This document shows, piece after piece, positions 1-8,567 of a stretch of 64,000 bases of DNA (position 1 is its first letter; each line of letters begins with the position of its first letter). The notes beneath the pieces are model-generated. The model was not told the DNA's origin. It searched no databases and saw only the letters and a program-made list of their open reading frames with translations. This DNA comes from Nitrospirota bacterium (GTDB taxonomy: Bacteria > JACPQY01), in NCBI GenBank assembly GCA_016180645.1, contig JACPAV010000018.1:57035-121034 (forward strand), read 5' to 3'. Position numbers and translations under genes: made by a program.

Positions 1-2118
1 GTCATAGAAGTGAAGGACATCGCGATCCAGACCGCGCGCGCACTGGAAGCGCGACTCCCGTCCACTCAACCTCTTACGATGCACTGGTCCGGCTGCCCGG
101 CGGGATGCGGGAACCATCAGCAGGCGGACATTGGTTTTCTCGGAAAGAAGATCAAGATCAATGGGACGGTTCAGGATGGCGTGGACATCTTCGTCGGCGG
201 ACGTTCGGGGCCCGGAGCCACACGTCCCCTCCGGGTGATCGAAGACATCCCCGTGGGGGAGGTCGAGGATTTTTTGGTTTCAATGGTGAAGTATCACCCG
301 CGCGAGAAACTGGTCGAGGCGCTGCGGAAGAGAGGGCGGGAGGTTTCCTTGGATGGAAATCCCACGAACCGTTCGAGCGGTTCAGTCAACCCCCCATCGG
401 CCGCGTCAATCGCCACCCTTCGCCAGGACGACATTCCCTCATCGGGTGCGGCGGTCACATCGTTGGGCGGCAAACCCGTTGCGGTGCTCAGGAATGCCGG
501 TCGCCTGTGCGCCTTTTCGAATGTGTGTCCCCACGAGAATGCCCCGCTTGATGAGGGCGTCGTGGATGGCGATGAAATCATTTGTCCCTTGCATGCCTAC
601 CGATTCAGCTTGACCACCGGGGCGTGCAGTACCGTGCCCGGGCTCAGCCTCGAAATCTATGATGCCGCCGAGAGCGCATCGGGAGAAATTACGGTTCGGG
701 AGCGTTCAGCCGAACCTTCAGGGACTCCGGCCCCTCCGGCACTCACCACTTGGAGTTGCCGGTCGTGCCGTTTCGAACAGAAAGGGGAAAGGCCGCCGAC
801 GATTTGCCCCGTGTGCGCTTCGGGAACGGACCAATTCTACGCTGGCACGGAGCCTGCAAAAGCGGCGACGCGGGATCGGAGCGGCAAACGGGTCGTCATT
901 GTGGGTGGGAGCATCGCGGCCCACGTCGCCGCGCAAACGTGCCGGCAGGTCGACCCTGAGGCGCATGTGCAGATCATCACCGATGAAGCGGTGTCTTTTT
1001 ACAATCGATTGGGCCTCACACGGTGGATGTCCGACGAAATCCAGGAGACCCACCTCTTCGACTATTCACCCGATTGGTACGTGACGCAGGGGATCGAGGT
1101 GGTGACGCGGAGCCGCGCCGTTGCCCTCGACCCGGTCCTACGTCGCCTCATGCTTTCTACCGGTCAGGAGATCGGTTTCGATGTCCTCATTCTGGCGCAC
1201 GGGAGTGGGGCGTTGACCCCGCCGTTCTATCGTGGGGCGACTCCCGGAGCTTACCTGCTGCGCACGCTGGAAGATGTTCGCGGTATTCTTGCCGCTGCTT
1301 CGGAGGCCACCCGCGCGGCGGTGATCGGGGGGGGGGTGCTGGGGCTCGAAGCAGCCCACGGGCTGCTGAAGCGAGGTGCCCGCGTATCGGTGTTTGAGTA
1401 TGCCGCTCACCTCATGCCCCGCCAGCTCGATGCGGAGGCCGCGGGATTGCTCGCAGCCTACATATCCTCGAAGGGCACTCACGTCCATGTCGGGGCGGGG
1501 GTTGCCGCGCTGGAATCCAGCGGGACGTCGTACCTGATTCGGACGACGGACGGTCGCGAGTTCGAGGCCGATCTCGTGGTCGTTTCCACGGGCATCAAGC
1601 CCAATATCGACTGGGTCTCCGCATCCGGCATCCGTTGCGAGCGCGGCATTCAGGTCGACGATCGGATGAAGACCTCCAGCGATTCGGTCTATGCCGCGGG
1701 AGATGTCACCGAGTGGAGGGGCCAGGTGGTGGGGTTGTGGGCGAACGCGATCGAGCAGGCGCGCGTGGCGGCGGCCAACGCCATGGGCCAAGAGAAGCGA
1801 TTTTCGGGTTTCATCCCGGCCACCATCCTGAAATGTTGGGACTACCCGGTGTTTTCCATTGGGGAAATCGCTCCCATTCCCGCACCCTCCGCTGCCGTTC
1901 CTGGCGCTTCGGGGAGCAACGGTACAGAGTCAAAAACCTTCTTGGACCCGGTGAAAAAGGTATATCGGCGGATCGACTATCGGCATGGCCTCCCCATCGG
2001 GGCCATCCTCGTCGGTACCCGGGAGGGGACGGCCGAGCTGAAGAAACTGGTGGAATGGCGACTCCAAATCCAATCGATCGAGACCAAGCTGTTCGGGGAT
2101 CACGCGGCCGAAGCGTAA
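1..2118 (+). CDS. Fused assimilatory nitrite reductase: siroheme C-terminus, Rieske, rubredoxin and FAD/NADH modules (5' partial)
   Basis: The frame is open to the left edge, so the 5' end is missing; a GTG at 10 is probably internal. Residues below are counted from that GTG. Residues 1-110 match the C-terminal part of NirA/sulfite-reductase hemoproteins, with the CX3C of the 4Fe-4S/siroheme site (C29, C33 in GCPAGCG). A Rieske domain follows (C173-H175 and C192-H195), then a rubredoxin-like CXXC pair (C250/C253, C266/C269). From residue 294 comes a pyridine-nucleotide-disulfide oxidoreductase with FAD and NADH glycine motifs (VIVGGS, VIGGGVLGLEAA) and an AAGD motif. Inferred role: a soluble enzyme passing electrons from NADH through FAD, rubredoxin and Rieske centres to siroheme, reducing nitrite to ammonium. 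Sulfite reductase is the alternative; the adjacent nitrate reductase favours nitrite. Confidence 0.8.
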   Translation, partial: VIEVKDIAIQTARALEARLPSTQPLTMHWSGCPAGCGNHQQADIGFLGKKIKINGTVQDGVDIFVGGRSGPGATRPLRVIEDIPVGEVEDFLVSMVKYHPREKLVEALRKRGREVSLDGNPTNRSSGSVNPPSAASIATLRQDDIPSSGAAVTSLGGKPVAVLRNAGRLCAFSNVCPHENAPLDEGVVDGDEIICPLHAYRFSLTTGACSTVPGLSLEIYDAAESASGEITVRERSAEPSGTPAPPALTTWSCRSCRFEQKGERPPTICPVCASGTDQFYAGTEPAKAATRDRSGKRVVIVGGSIAAHVAAQTCRQVDPEAHVQIITDEAVSFYNRLGLTRWMSDEIQETHLFDYSPDWYVTQGIEVVTRSRAVALDPVLRRLMLSTGQEIGFDVLILAHGSGALTPPFYRGATPGAYLLRTLEDVRGILAAASEATRAAVIGGGVLGLEAAHGLLKRGARVSVFEYAAHLMPRQLDAEAAGLLAAYISSKGTHVHVGAGVAALESSGTSYLIRTTDGREFEADLVVVSTGIKPNIDWVSASGIRCERGIQVDDRMKTSSDSVYAAGDVTEWRGQVVGLWANAIEQARVAAANAMGQEKRFSGFIPATILKCWDYPVFSIGEIAPIPAPSAAVPGASGSNGTESKTFLDPVKKVYRRIDYRHGLPIGAILVGTREGTAELKKLVEWRLQIQSIETKLFGDHAAEA

Positions 2119-3650
2119 GCCCGCTCGGCCTGGTTCAATCGCTGGGGCCGGAGGAGCAGCTCCGGTTCCACGTGGATGTGGGCAAATGCATTGGTTGCAA
2201 CGCTTGCATGGTCGCCTGCAACGAACAACACGGAAATCCGTCCAACCTCTTCTGGAGGCGCGTGGGTGAATGCGAGATCGGCTCCTACCCCGAAGCGAGA
2301 CGGCTCTTCACCTCCATGGCGTGCAATCACTGCCTCGATCCCGCCTGCCTCAAGGGCTGTCCGACGGAGGCGTACGTCAAAAACCCGCGAACGGGCATCG
2401 TCCGCCACATCGATGAGGAATGTATCGGCTGCGAGTATTGCGTCTGGAATTGCCCCTACACCGTGCCTCAGTACGATAAGGCCCGTCACATCGTCACCAA
2501 GTGCGACATGGGTTTTGAGGAGCTGATGAACGACCAGTGGCCGGCGTGCGTGAGCACGTGCCCCACCGATGCCCTGGCCATCGAGACCGTTGACACACGG
2601 GAATGGCGTGAACGACCGGACTCGGGTGACGCCCCGGGTCTCCCTTCGGTACGGATGACGTACAGCACGACCCGGTTCTCGTTTCCAGACGGACGTTCCT
2701 CCGCCGGGACCGATTTGCTCCATGGGGACCATGCGGTGGCCGCCCGATTTCGGCTCCATCCCGAAAAGCCGCATCTCCCGCTGGTGCTCTTCACCGTGTT
2801 GACGCAAATGGCCGTCGGCACCCTCTTCATGTTCTGGGTGGCCCGGCTGCGTTCGGCGCCCGACCCCGTTTCGGCGAACACGATCTTGCTGCCCCTCTCG
2901 ATCGTGATGCTGTCACTCCTCGCCGCCACGCTCCATTTGGGAAGGCCCTTGCGCGCGTACCGGGCGCTGAGGAACTGGCGACACTCCTGGCTGAGCCGCG
3001 AGATCGGATCGTTTGGCGCGTTTGCAGCGCTGACGACCGCCGCGGTGCTGATTCCCAAAGTGTGGTCTACCCTGCCCTCCGCAACCCTCCGCGTTCTGGA
3101 GGGATGCGCCGTCCTTCTGGGTCTGGCCTCCCTCTACTGCACGGCCCGGATCTACCGCGTGCCCGCCCGGCCTTCGTGGGATTCCCCCCGCACCACGGCT
3201 TCGTTCCTGCTCAGTTCACTGATTCTCGGCCCGGCCCTCGCGGGTGTGTTGGTCGCGTGCGTTCCCTCCTGGACGCCGGCCCGATCACTGGATTTCGCCG
3301 AACTCTGCCGATGGGTGACGTTGGGCGCCGCCGCGACCTTGCTGGCCATGGAGCTGGTCTGGCTGATATTGACTCGCCGCGACTCGCGACGCGAAATCCA
3401 AGGGACCCGGTCTCTGCTTTTCACGGATTTTCTGAACCATGCGGCCGTCCGCATTCTCATGCTGATCGTCGGCGGCATCCTCCTTCCTCTCGGGGTCTCC
3501 GGTCGGCTGAATCCCCTGCTTGTTGCCATCGGCCTCGGCTTGCTCCTCGCCGGCGAGCTGATGGGCCGATATCTGTTTTTCGTCACCGTGGTTCCCATGA
3601 GTATTCCCGGAACGATCCCCGGAACACCCTTCAGCCGGCGCCTGCCATGA
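2055..3650 (+). CDS. Four-cluster ferredoxin fused to DmsC-type membrane anchor (nitrate reductase electron-transfer subunit)
   Basis: The 531-aa protein starts at ATG 2055, overlapping the nitrite reductase end by 64 nt; the frame is open further upstream but without coding character. Residues 40-200 carry four Cys groups of DmsB/NrfC/PhsB proteins (first group CIGCNACMVAC from C45, then CNHC..CLKGCP, CIGCEYCVWNCP and CVSTCP). The C-terminal ~300 residues hold about eight hydrophobic spans, like the DmsC quinol-oxidising anchor. DmsB and DmsC are usually separate proteins, so this is a fusion. Inferred role: take electrons from membrane quinol and pass them to the molybdoenzyme encoded immediately downstream, whose ATG overlaps this stop (ATGA at 3647). 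No Tat motif is visible here or in the partner, so the Fe-S domain probably faces the cytoplasm. Confidence 0.8.
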   Translation: MATPNPIDRDQAVRGSRGRSVSPLGLVQSLGPEEQLRFHVDVGKCIGCNACMVACNEQHGNPSNLFWRRVGECEIGSYPEARRLFTSMACNHCLDPACLKGCPTEAYVKNPRTGIVRHIDEECIGCEYCVWNCPYTVPQYDKARHIVTKCDMGFEELMNDQWPACVSTCPTDALAIETVDTREWRERPDSGDAPGLPSVRMTYSTTRFSFPDGRSSAGTDLLHGDHAVAARFRLHPEKPHLPLVLFTVLTQMAVGTLFMFWVARLRSAPDPVSANTILLPLSIVMLSLLAATLHLGRPLRAYRALRNWRHSWLSREIGSFGAFAALTTAAVLIPKVWSTLPSATLRVLEGCAVLLGLASLYCTARIYRVPARPSWDSPRTTASFLLSSLILGPALAGVLVACVPSWTPARSLDFAELCRWVTLGAAATLLAMELVWLILTRRDSRREIQGTRSLLFTDFLNHAAVRILMLIVGGILLPLGVSGRLNPLLVAIGLGLLLAGELMGRYLFFVTVVPMSIPGTIPGTPFSRRLP

Positions 3651-5839
3651 CAGTAGGTCCACTCTGGCGAAAACTCCGGTCGTGGATCGGAGAGTCCGAG
3701 CTGCTGAGTCGCGAACGGATGGGGAAGGATTCCCGCTTCGGAGTCATGGCCGCCGACACGATCCCGGATCGGTGGGTACAAACGGTGTGTGGCTATTGCT
3801 CCGTCGGCTGCGGGATGTATGTGGGTGTCAAGAAGGGTGAGGCCGTGGCCGTCAAAGGCGATCCGAAATATCCCGTGAACGAGGGGAAATTGTGCCCGAA
3901 GGGACTCTCCGAACACCACACCCTCCGAGCACCCTCTCGCGCACGCGCGCCCATTCTCCGGGGAGCGGATGGAAAACCGCACCCGATTGGATGGGACGAC
4001 GCCTTGGATCTATTTCTCGGTCGCGTTCGCAGCCTCCAATCTCGATATGGATCAGCGGCGTTTGCCGTGCTCAGTACCGGACAACTGGTCACGGAGGAAT
4101 TCTACGCGCTGGGAAAGCTGGTCCGACTCGGAATGCGCGTGCCGGATTTCGACGGAAACACCACGCTCTGCATGGCGAGCGCCGTGGCCGGATACAAGCG
4201 TTCGTTCGGGAGCGACGGTCCACCCGGGAGTTACCTCGATTTCGAAACGTCCGATGTCATCCTTCTCGTCGGAGCCAACATCTACGATAATCATCCGATT
4301 CTGACGCACCGCCTGGCGAAAAACCCGAAGAAGACGGTCATCGTGGTCGATCCCCGCGCTTCGAAGACGGCACTCCTCGCGGATCTCCACCTCCCCATCC
4401 GACCGCGTTCGGATCTTGCCCTGTTCAACGGCCTCGCCTATATCCTTCTCCGCGAAGGTTGGATCGATCGTCGGTACGTGTCCGAGCACGTGGACGGATT
4501 CGACGCCCTCCGGGAGCATCTGGCCGCGTATCCTCCTGAACGCGTGTCGGAAATCACGGGTCTCACACCGGAACTGATCATGCGGGTGGCGCGACTCTAC
4601 GCTGAGGCGAAGCGACCCTTGATCGCCTGGACGATGGGCGTGAACCACAGCGACCAAGGCACGGAGACGGTCAACGCGATCAACAACCTCGCCCTCCTCA
4701 CGGGGAATGTGGGGAAGGAAGGGGCCTCGCCTTTTTCCATCACCGGACAATGTAACGCCATGGGGACGCGCGAGGCAGGATTCACGTCCAGCCTCCCCGG
4801 ATACCGAGCGTATGACGACCCCGTTTCGCGCAACGAACTGGCCCGGCTGTGGGGAATCGGGCCGGAAGAACTGCCGGCTGCGCGTGGTCGCGCCTACCCG
4901 GACATCATCAACGCCGTCATCGACGGCCGAGTCAAGGGATTGTGGATCATTGGAACGAATCCCATTGCCTCGTTCCCGAATCTGGCCAACACAGAGGATG
5001 CCCTCTCACGACTGGAGTTTCTCGTCGTTCAGGATGGCTTCTACCCCACTCCCACGGCGGAGCGCGCTCACCTCTTCCTGCCCGCCGCGATCTGGGGTGA
5101 AAAGGAAGGCACGTTCACCAACTCGGAGCGCCGCGTGGGGCGTGTGCGTGCGGCCGTTCCCCCCGTGGCCGGATGCCGCACCGATTTCGACATTATTCTC
5201 GATCTGGCGCGGCGCGCGGGTTGGGCCGATCGGCTCTTTCCCGGCTGGACCACCCCGGAGGATGCCTTCAATGAATGGGCACGGGTCAGCCGGGGCAGGC
5301 TGTGCGACTATTCGGGCATGAATTACGGTCGGCTCGACCGGGAGGGAAGCATCCAATGGCCCTGCCCGGACCACGACCGCCCCGGAGATGAGCGATTGTA
5401 TTCCAGCGGCGAGTTTCCGACCGCCACGGGCCGGGCGAAACTGTGGTGTGTCGACTGGGCCGAACTCCCGGAGGAACCGCGCCCCGAGTTCCCCTTCATC
5501 CTCAATACCGGACGAACCGTGGAACACTGGCACACACGCACCAAGACGCGCGAGGTCGAAATCCTCGAAACGCTCTCACCGGAAGCGTGGGTGGAAGTGA
5601 ACCCCAGGGATGCCGCGCGACTCCGGATCCGGGACCGCCAGCGGATCACCCTCCGATCCCAGCGGGGAAGCGTGTCCGGAATCCCGGCTCGAATCACTGA
5701 AACGGTCGCGCCGGGTCAGGTCTTCGTCCCCTTTCACTTTTTCGAAACGAACGCCAATGCGCTCACCCTCAACACATTCGATCCCCTTTCCCGTGAACCC
5801 AACTACAAACAGTGCGCCGTTCGGATTGAACCCGTCTGA
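3647..5839 (+). CDS. nasA: Assimilatory nitrate reductase, molybdopterin catalytic subunit (NasA/NarB type)
   Basis: The 730-aa protein starts at ATG 3647, overlapping the previous stop. It belongs to the Mo-bis-MGD oxidoreductase family. An N-terminal 4Fe-4S site is formed by C48, C51, C55 and C83, and Cys175 in the TTLCMAS motif is the expected Mo ligand, as in Nap/Nas enzymes rather than Asp-ligated NarG. The motif EHWHTRTKT near the C-terminal molydopterin-binding domain is typical of NarB/NasA. There is no twin-arginine leader, so it is a cytoplasmic enzyme reducing nitrate to nitrite. The gene sits between a quinol-linked electron-transfer fusion and the moa genes, with the nitrite reductase upstream. 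Formate dehydrogenase is a related alternative, but the neighbourhood and the Cys ligand favour nitrate reductase. Confidence 0.82.
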   Translation: MTVGPLWRKLRSWIGESELLSRERMGKDSRFGVMAADTIPDRWVQTVCGYCSVGCGMYVGVKKGEAVAVKGDPKYPVNEGKLCPKGLSEHHTLRAPSRARAPILRGADGKPHPIGWDDALDLFLGRVRSLQSRYGSAAFAVLSTGQLVTEEFYALGKLVRLGMRVPDFDGNTTLCMASAVAGYKRSFGSDGPPGSYLDFETSDVILLVGANIYDNHPILTHRLAKNPKKTVIVVDPRASKTALLADLHLPIRPRSDLALFNGLAYILLREGWIDRRYVSEHVDGFDALREHLAAYPPERVSEITGLTPELIMRVARLYAEAKRPLIAWTMGVNHSDQGTETVNAINNLALLTGNVGKEGASPFSITGQCNAMGTREAGFTSSLPGYRAYDDPVSRNELARLWGIGPEELPAARGRAYPDIINAVIDGRVKGLWIIGTNPIASFPNLANTEDALSRLEFLVVQDGFYPTPTAERAHLFLPAAIWGEKEGTFTNSERRVGRVRAAVPPVAGCRTDFDIILDLARRAGWADRLFPGWTTPEDAFNEWARVSRGRLCDYSGMNYGRLDREGSIQWPCPDHDRPGDERLYSSGEFPTATGRAKLWCVDWAELPEEPRPEFPFILNTGRTVEHWHTRTKTREVEILETLSPEAWVEVNPRDAARLRIRDRQRITLRSQRGSVSGIPARITETVAPGQVFVPFHFFETNANALTLNTFDPLSREPNYKQCAVRIEPV

Positions 5840-5984
5840 CCTGCGGGCGGCATCGAGCGTGGGCGATGCCGGGAACGAGGTTGCCACGGGATCGACGCCC
5901 CAGGCGCCGATCTCCCTCGCAACGACATCACAGGAAGTCATTGCGAGCAGGTTGCTGCACGGGCAACTGCGAAGCAATCCCCGG

Positions 5985-6971
5985 ATGGATTTGGTGGACC
6001 GATTCGGCCGTGTACCGCGCGACTTGCGAATTTCCGTCACCGAGCGTTGCAATTTCCGCTGCACCTATTGCCTCCCGGAAGAGGAGCATCTTCACGGTGG
6101 CCGCCCCCCCCTTCTGAGTTTTGAAGAAATCGACCGGCTTGCGCGACTTTTCGCGGAACGCGGAATCCGGAAGTTCCGGCTGACGGGAGGCGAACCGCTG
6201 CTCCGAAAGAACCTTCCGGATCTCGTCGCGAAACTTTCGAGTATGGCCGGCATTGAAGACTTGGCGCTCACAACGAATGGATTTTTTCTGGCCGAGGTGG
6301 CCAGAGACCTGGCCGGAGCCGGTCTCAAGCGAGTCAGTGTCAGCCTCGATTCACTTCAGCCCGACGTATTCGCCCGGCTCACCGGGCGCCGGGCCCTGAA
6401 TCGGGTGCTTCAAGGCCTCGATGCGGCGCGCGCCGCGGGCTTTTCTCCCATCAAGCTCAACACCGTGCTCATTCGCGGAGAAAACGACGGAGAAATCCTC
6501 AACCTCGTGGATTTCGCGCGCGAGACCGGCTGTCCGATCCGATTCATCGAATTCATGCCGCTTGACTCCGGCCGGGAGTGGACGCGCGATCGGGTCGTCC
6601 CCACGGACTTCATTCTCGAAGCCATCTCCGCACGATTCCCTCTCGTGCCGGTGATCCCTCGAACCGCCTCGGAAACCGCCCGGTGTTTCGCGTTCGAGGA
6701 CGGCAAGGGTGAAGTCGGGTTCATCGCCTCGGTGACCCGGCCCTTCTGCGCCCATTGCAACCGGCTTCGGCTGACGGCGGACGGCCGGCTCCGAACGTGC
6801 CTCTTCGCGCACACGGAAATCGACCTGTGCACGCCGCTTCGACGATCTGCGCCCGATGAGGAAATCCATGCCCTCATCGTGAACGGCGTCTACGGGAAGG
6901 AGTGGGGACACCGGATTGCCGAACCCGACTTTTTGCCTCCGCAGCGTGGGATGGTCAGAATCGGCGGATAG
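5985..6971 (+). CDS. moaA: GTP 3',8-cyclase MoaA (molybdenum cofactor biosynthesis)
   Basis: This radical SAM enzyme catalyses the first step of molybdopterin synthesis, converting GTP to 3',8-cyclo-GTP. The CX3CX2C motif is C22-C26-C29 (ERCNFRCTYC), followed by LTGGEP. The second 4Fe-4S site has C255, C258 and C272. The protein ends in the Gly-Gly tail that MoaA needs for activity. ATG 5985 gives 328 aa, the usual family length; the frame is open back into nasA, and a GTG at 5859 is a less likely start. It lies 145 nt after the nitrate reductase and probably belongs to the same transcription unit. The following 189 nt contain only a weak hairpin (7029-7050) and no gene. Confidence 0.95.
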   Translation: MDLVDRFGRVPRDLRISVTERCNFRCTYCLPEEEHLHGGRPPLLSFEEIDRLARLFAERGIRKFRLTGGEPLLRKNLPDLVAKLSSMAGIEDLALTTNGFFLAEVARDLAGAGLKRVSVSLDSLQPDVFARLTGRRALNRVLQGLDAARAAGFSPIKLNTVLIRGENDGEILNLVDFARETGCPIRFIEFMPLDSGREWTRDRVVPTDFILEAISARFPLVPVIPRTASETARCFAFEDGKGEVGFIASVTRPFCAHCNRLRLTADGRLRTCLFAHTEIDLCTPLRRSAPDEEIHALIVNGVYGKEWGHRIAEPDFLPPQRGMVRIGG

Positions 6972-7160
6972 CACTTCCGAAACTCCGATCAACCATCCAT
7001 CTTCGGTTCCGATCGTTTCCACAATTGAGAAGTCCCCTGGCAGAGACTTCCCATTTGGTGTATCAGACTGTGGAAAACCGAGTAACCATTGGAATGCACT
7101 GGTAGTTCAGATCGCTCGGTTGGCCATCGCTTTGCACTGACCGAGCTGGAGTAATTGCCG

Positions 7161-7820
7161 ATGTCTTCGATAGCATTTGCCATCCTCGCGGGCGGCCAAT
7201 CGAGCCGATTCCGATCGGACAAGCGAATCGCCAGGTTCAGAGGCAGGCCCCTGCTCGGAATCATGATGGACAAGGCGAAATCCCTCGGCTGGCCCCTTAT
7301 TCTTTCGGTGCGAGATCAAAGCCAGATGGCGACGCTGGAATCCATGGACGGGATTTCTTGGCCGGGGGTGAGAACGGTGCTGGATCGGCCGGAAGTGGAA
7401 GGGCCCATCGCCGGCCTGATGGCTTCCCTCGCCACCGTCGGACATGATTACGTTTTCGTCACGTCCTCCGACTTGCCTTTGCTGGAAACCGGAACAATCC
7501 AAAGGCTGTTCAGAATGGCCTCCGATCCTTTGGCCGCCCTGTGTGTGCCGCGGACCCCCAGGGGCATCGAGCCGCTCGCCTCCGTCTACTCCTGTGAGTG
7601 CGCGAGCGAACTTGAATTGTTCGTCCGGAACGGCGGCCGTTCTCCGGAAAAGTTCATCCACTCACTCCCCCCGCACAGGGTCCGATTCTGCGATTTCACG
7701 TTGGAGGACTCCCGGCAGTTCGCCAATATCAACACACCGGCTGATTTGGAAGCACTGACGATCTCCCCGCCCACCACCCCTTCAAGCACCGTTCACGCGA
7801 GAACCGCCCATGCAGGTTAG
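7161..7820 (+). CDS. mobA: Molybdenum cofactor guanylyltransferase MobA
   Basis: MobA attaches GMP from GTP to Mo-molybdopterin, giving the guanine dinucleotide cofactor needed by the bis-MGD nitrate reductase upstream. The N-terminal nucleotide-binding signature LAGGQSSRFRSDK is clear, with the acidic metal-binding motif in SSDLPLL and a C-terminal NINTPADL segment typical of MobA. ATG 7161 is preferred over the in-frame TTG at 7155 because GGAG lies just upstream. The length is 219 aa, slightly above average. The 3' end overlaps moaD by 11 nt. Confidence 0.92.
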   Translation: MSSIAFAILAGGQSSRFRSDKRIARFRGRPLLGIMMDKAKSLGWPLILSVRDQSQMATLESMDGISWPGVRTVLDRPEVEGPIAGLMASLATVGHDYVFVTSSDLPLLETGTIQRLFRMASDPLAALCVPRTPRGIEPLASVYSCECASELELFVRNGGRSPEKFIHSLPPHRVRFCDFTLEDSRQFANINTPADLEALTISPPTTPSSTVHARTAHAG

Positions 7821-8100
7821 CGTCCGTTTCTACGCAAAGGCCCAGGAGCTGGCCGGACTCTCGGCGGCACTCATGGAGGTTTCACCCCCCGTCACGGTCG
7901 CCGACTTCCGCCGATTGCTTTCGGAGCGGTTTCCTCGGTTGTCCGGAATGGAACGAAGCCTGGCGCTGGCCGTGGTGGAGCGGTTGCCCGGGGAGACGGC
8001 GGACCCGCTCGACGCCCGACCGGCCATGGTGGTCACGGATGCCTACCAATTCAACGGCAGCGAGGAAGTGCTCGTCCTCCCGCCGGTGAGCGGAGGCTGA
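7810..8100 (+). CDS. moaD: Molybdopterin synthase small subunit MoaD
   Basis: This 96-aa ubiquitin-fold protein (MoaD/ThiS family) ends in Gly-Gly (PPVSGG), the tail that is adenylated and thiocarboxylated to carry sulfur. It opens with MQVSVRFYAKAQELAG, typical of MoaD. It overlaps mobA by 11 nt and precedes moaE by 5 nt, so the two synthase subunits are made together. No MoeB-type activating enzyme is visible in the window, so it must be encoded elsewhere. Confidence 0.92.
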   Translation: MQVSVRFYAKAQELAGLSAALMEVSPPVTVADFRRLLSERFPRLSGMERSLALAVVERLPGETADPLDARPAMVVTDAYQFNGSEEVLVLPPVSGG

Positions 8101-8105
8101 TCGCC

Positions 8106-8567
8106 ATGGAGGACCGGCCTCGGCACCTGACCCGCCGCGAACTCCGGCAGGAGGAACTCCTTCCGCGGAGTGGGGATCCTGAGTGCGGAGCCACGGTGAT
8201 TTTTTCCGGAACCGTCCGCCGTGCGAATCAGGGCCGGACCGTTTCCAGCATCGACTATGAGGCGGAAGAGCGATTGGCGGATGCCGCCCTATCGCAGATC
8301 TTCGAGGAAATGGAGAGGACCGCGGGCGGCCCAGGCGTCCTCATCCATCGGTTGGGACGCGTCCCCGTGGGGGAAGCGTCAATTTTCATTTCGGCTTCGT
8401 CCGCGCATCGCGACCAGGCCTTCCGCGCCGTGCGCGATGCCATCGAGGCGGTGAAGGTCCGCGTTCCCATCTGGAAAAAGGAACACTACGAGGACGGTTC
8501 CTCCGAGTGGCTCGACGGCAAGCCGCTCCAATCTGCGCCCCAATCTGAGAAGGAGATCCAAACGTGA
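8106..8567 (+). CDS. moaE: Molybdopterin synthase catalytic subunit MoaE
   Basis: MoaE transfers sulfur from MoaD to cyclic pyranopterin monophosphate, making molybdopterin. The 153-aa protein has the family core: ATVIFSGTVRR, then IDYEAEERLAD, HRLGRVPVGE, and the catalytic-lysine stretch VPIWKKEHYEDG followed by EW. The stop overlaps the GTG start of the next gene (GTGA at 8564). It is a soluble cytosolic protein. Confidence 0.93.
   Translation: MEDRPRHLTRRELRQEELLPRSGDPECGATVIFSGTVRRANQGRTVSSIDYEAEERLADAALSQIFEEMERTAGGPGVLIHRLGRVPVGEASIFISASSAHRDQAFRAVRDAIEAVKVRVPIWKKEHYEDGSSEWLDGKPLQSAPQSEKEIQT

Noticed and set aside
1635..2054. Longer N-terminus for the ferredoxin-DmsC fusion (start at 1635)
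   Set aside because: That stretch is a frame inside the nitrite reductase gene with no homology. The first Fe-S Cys appears only 45 residues after ATG 2055.
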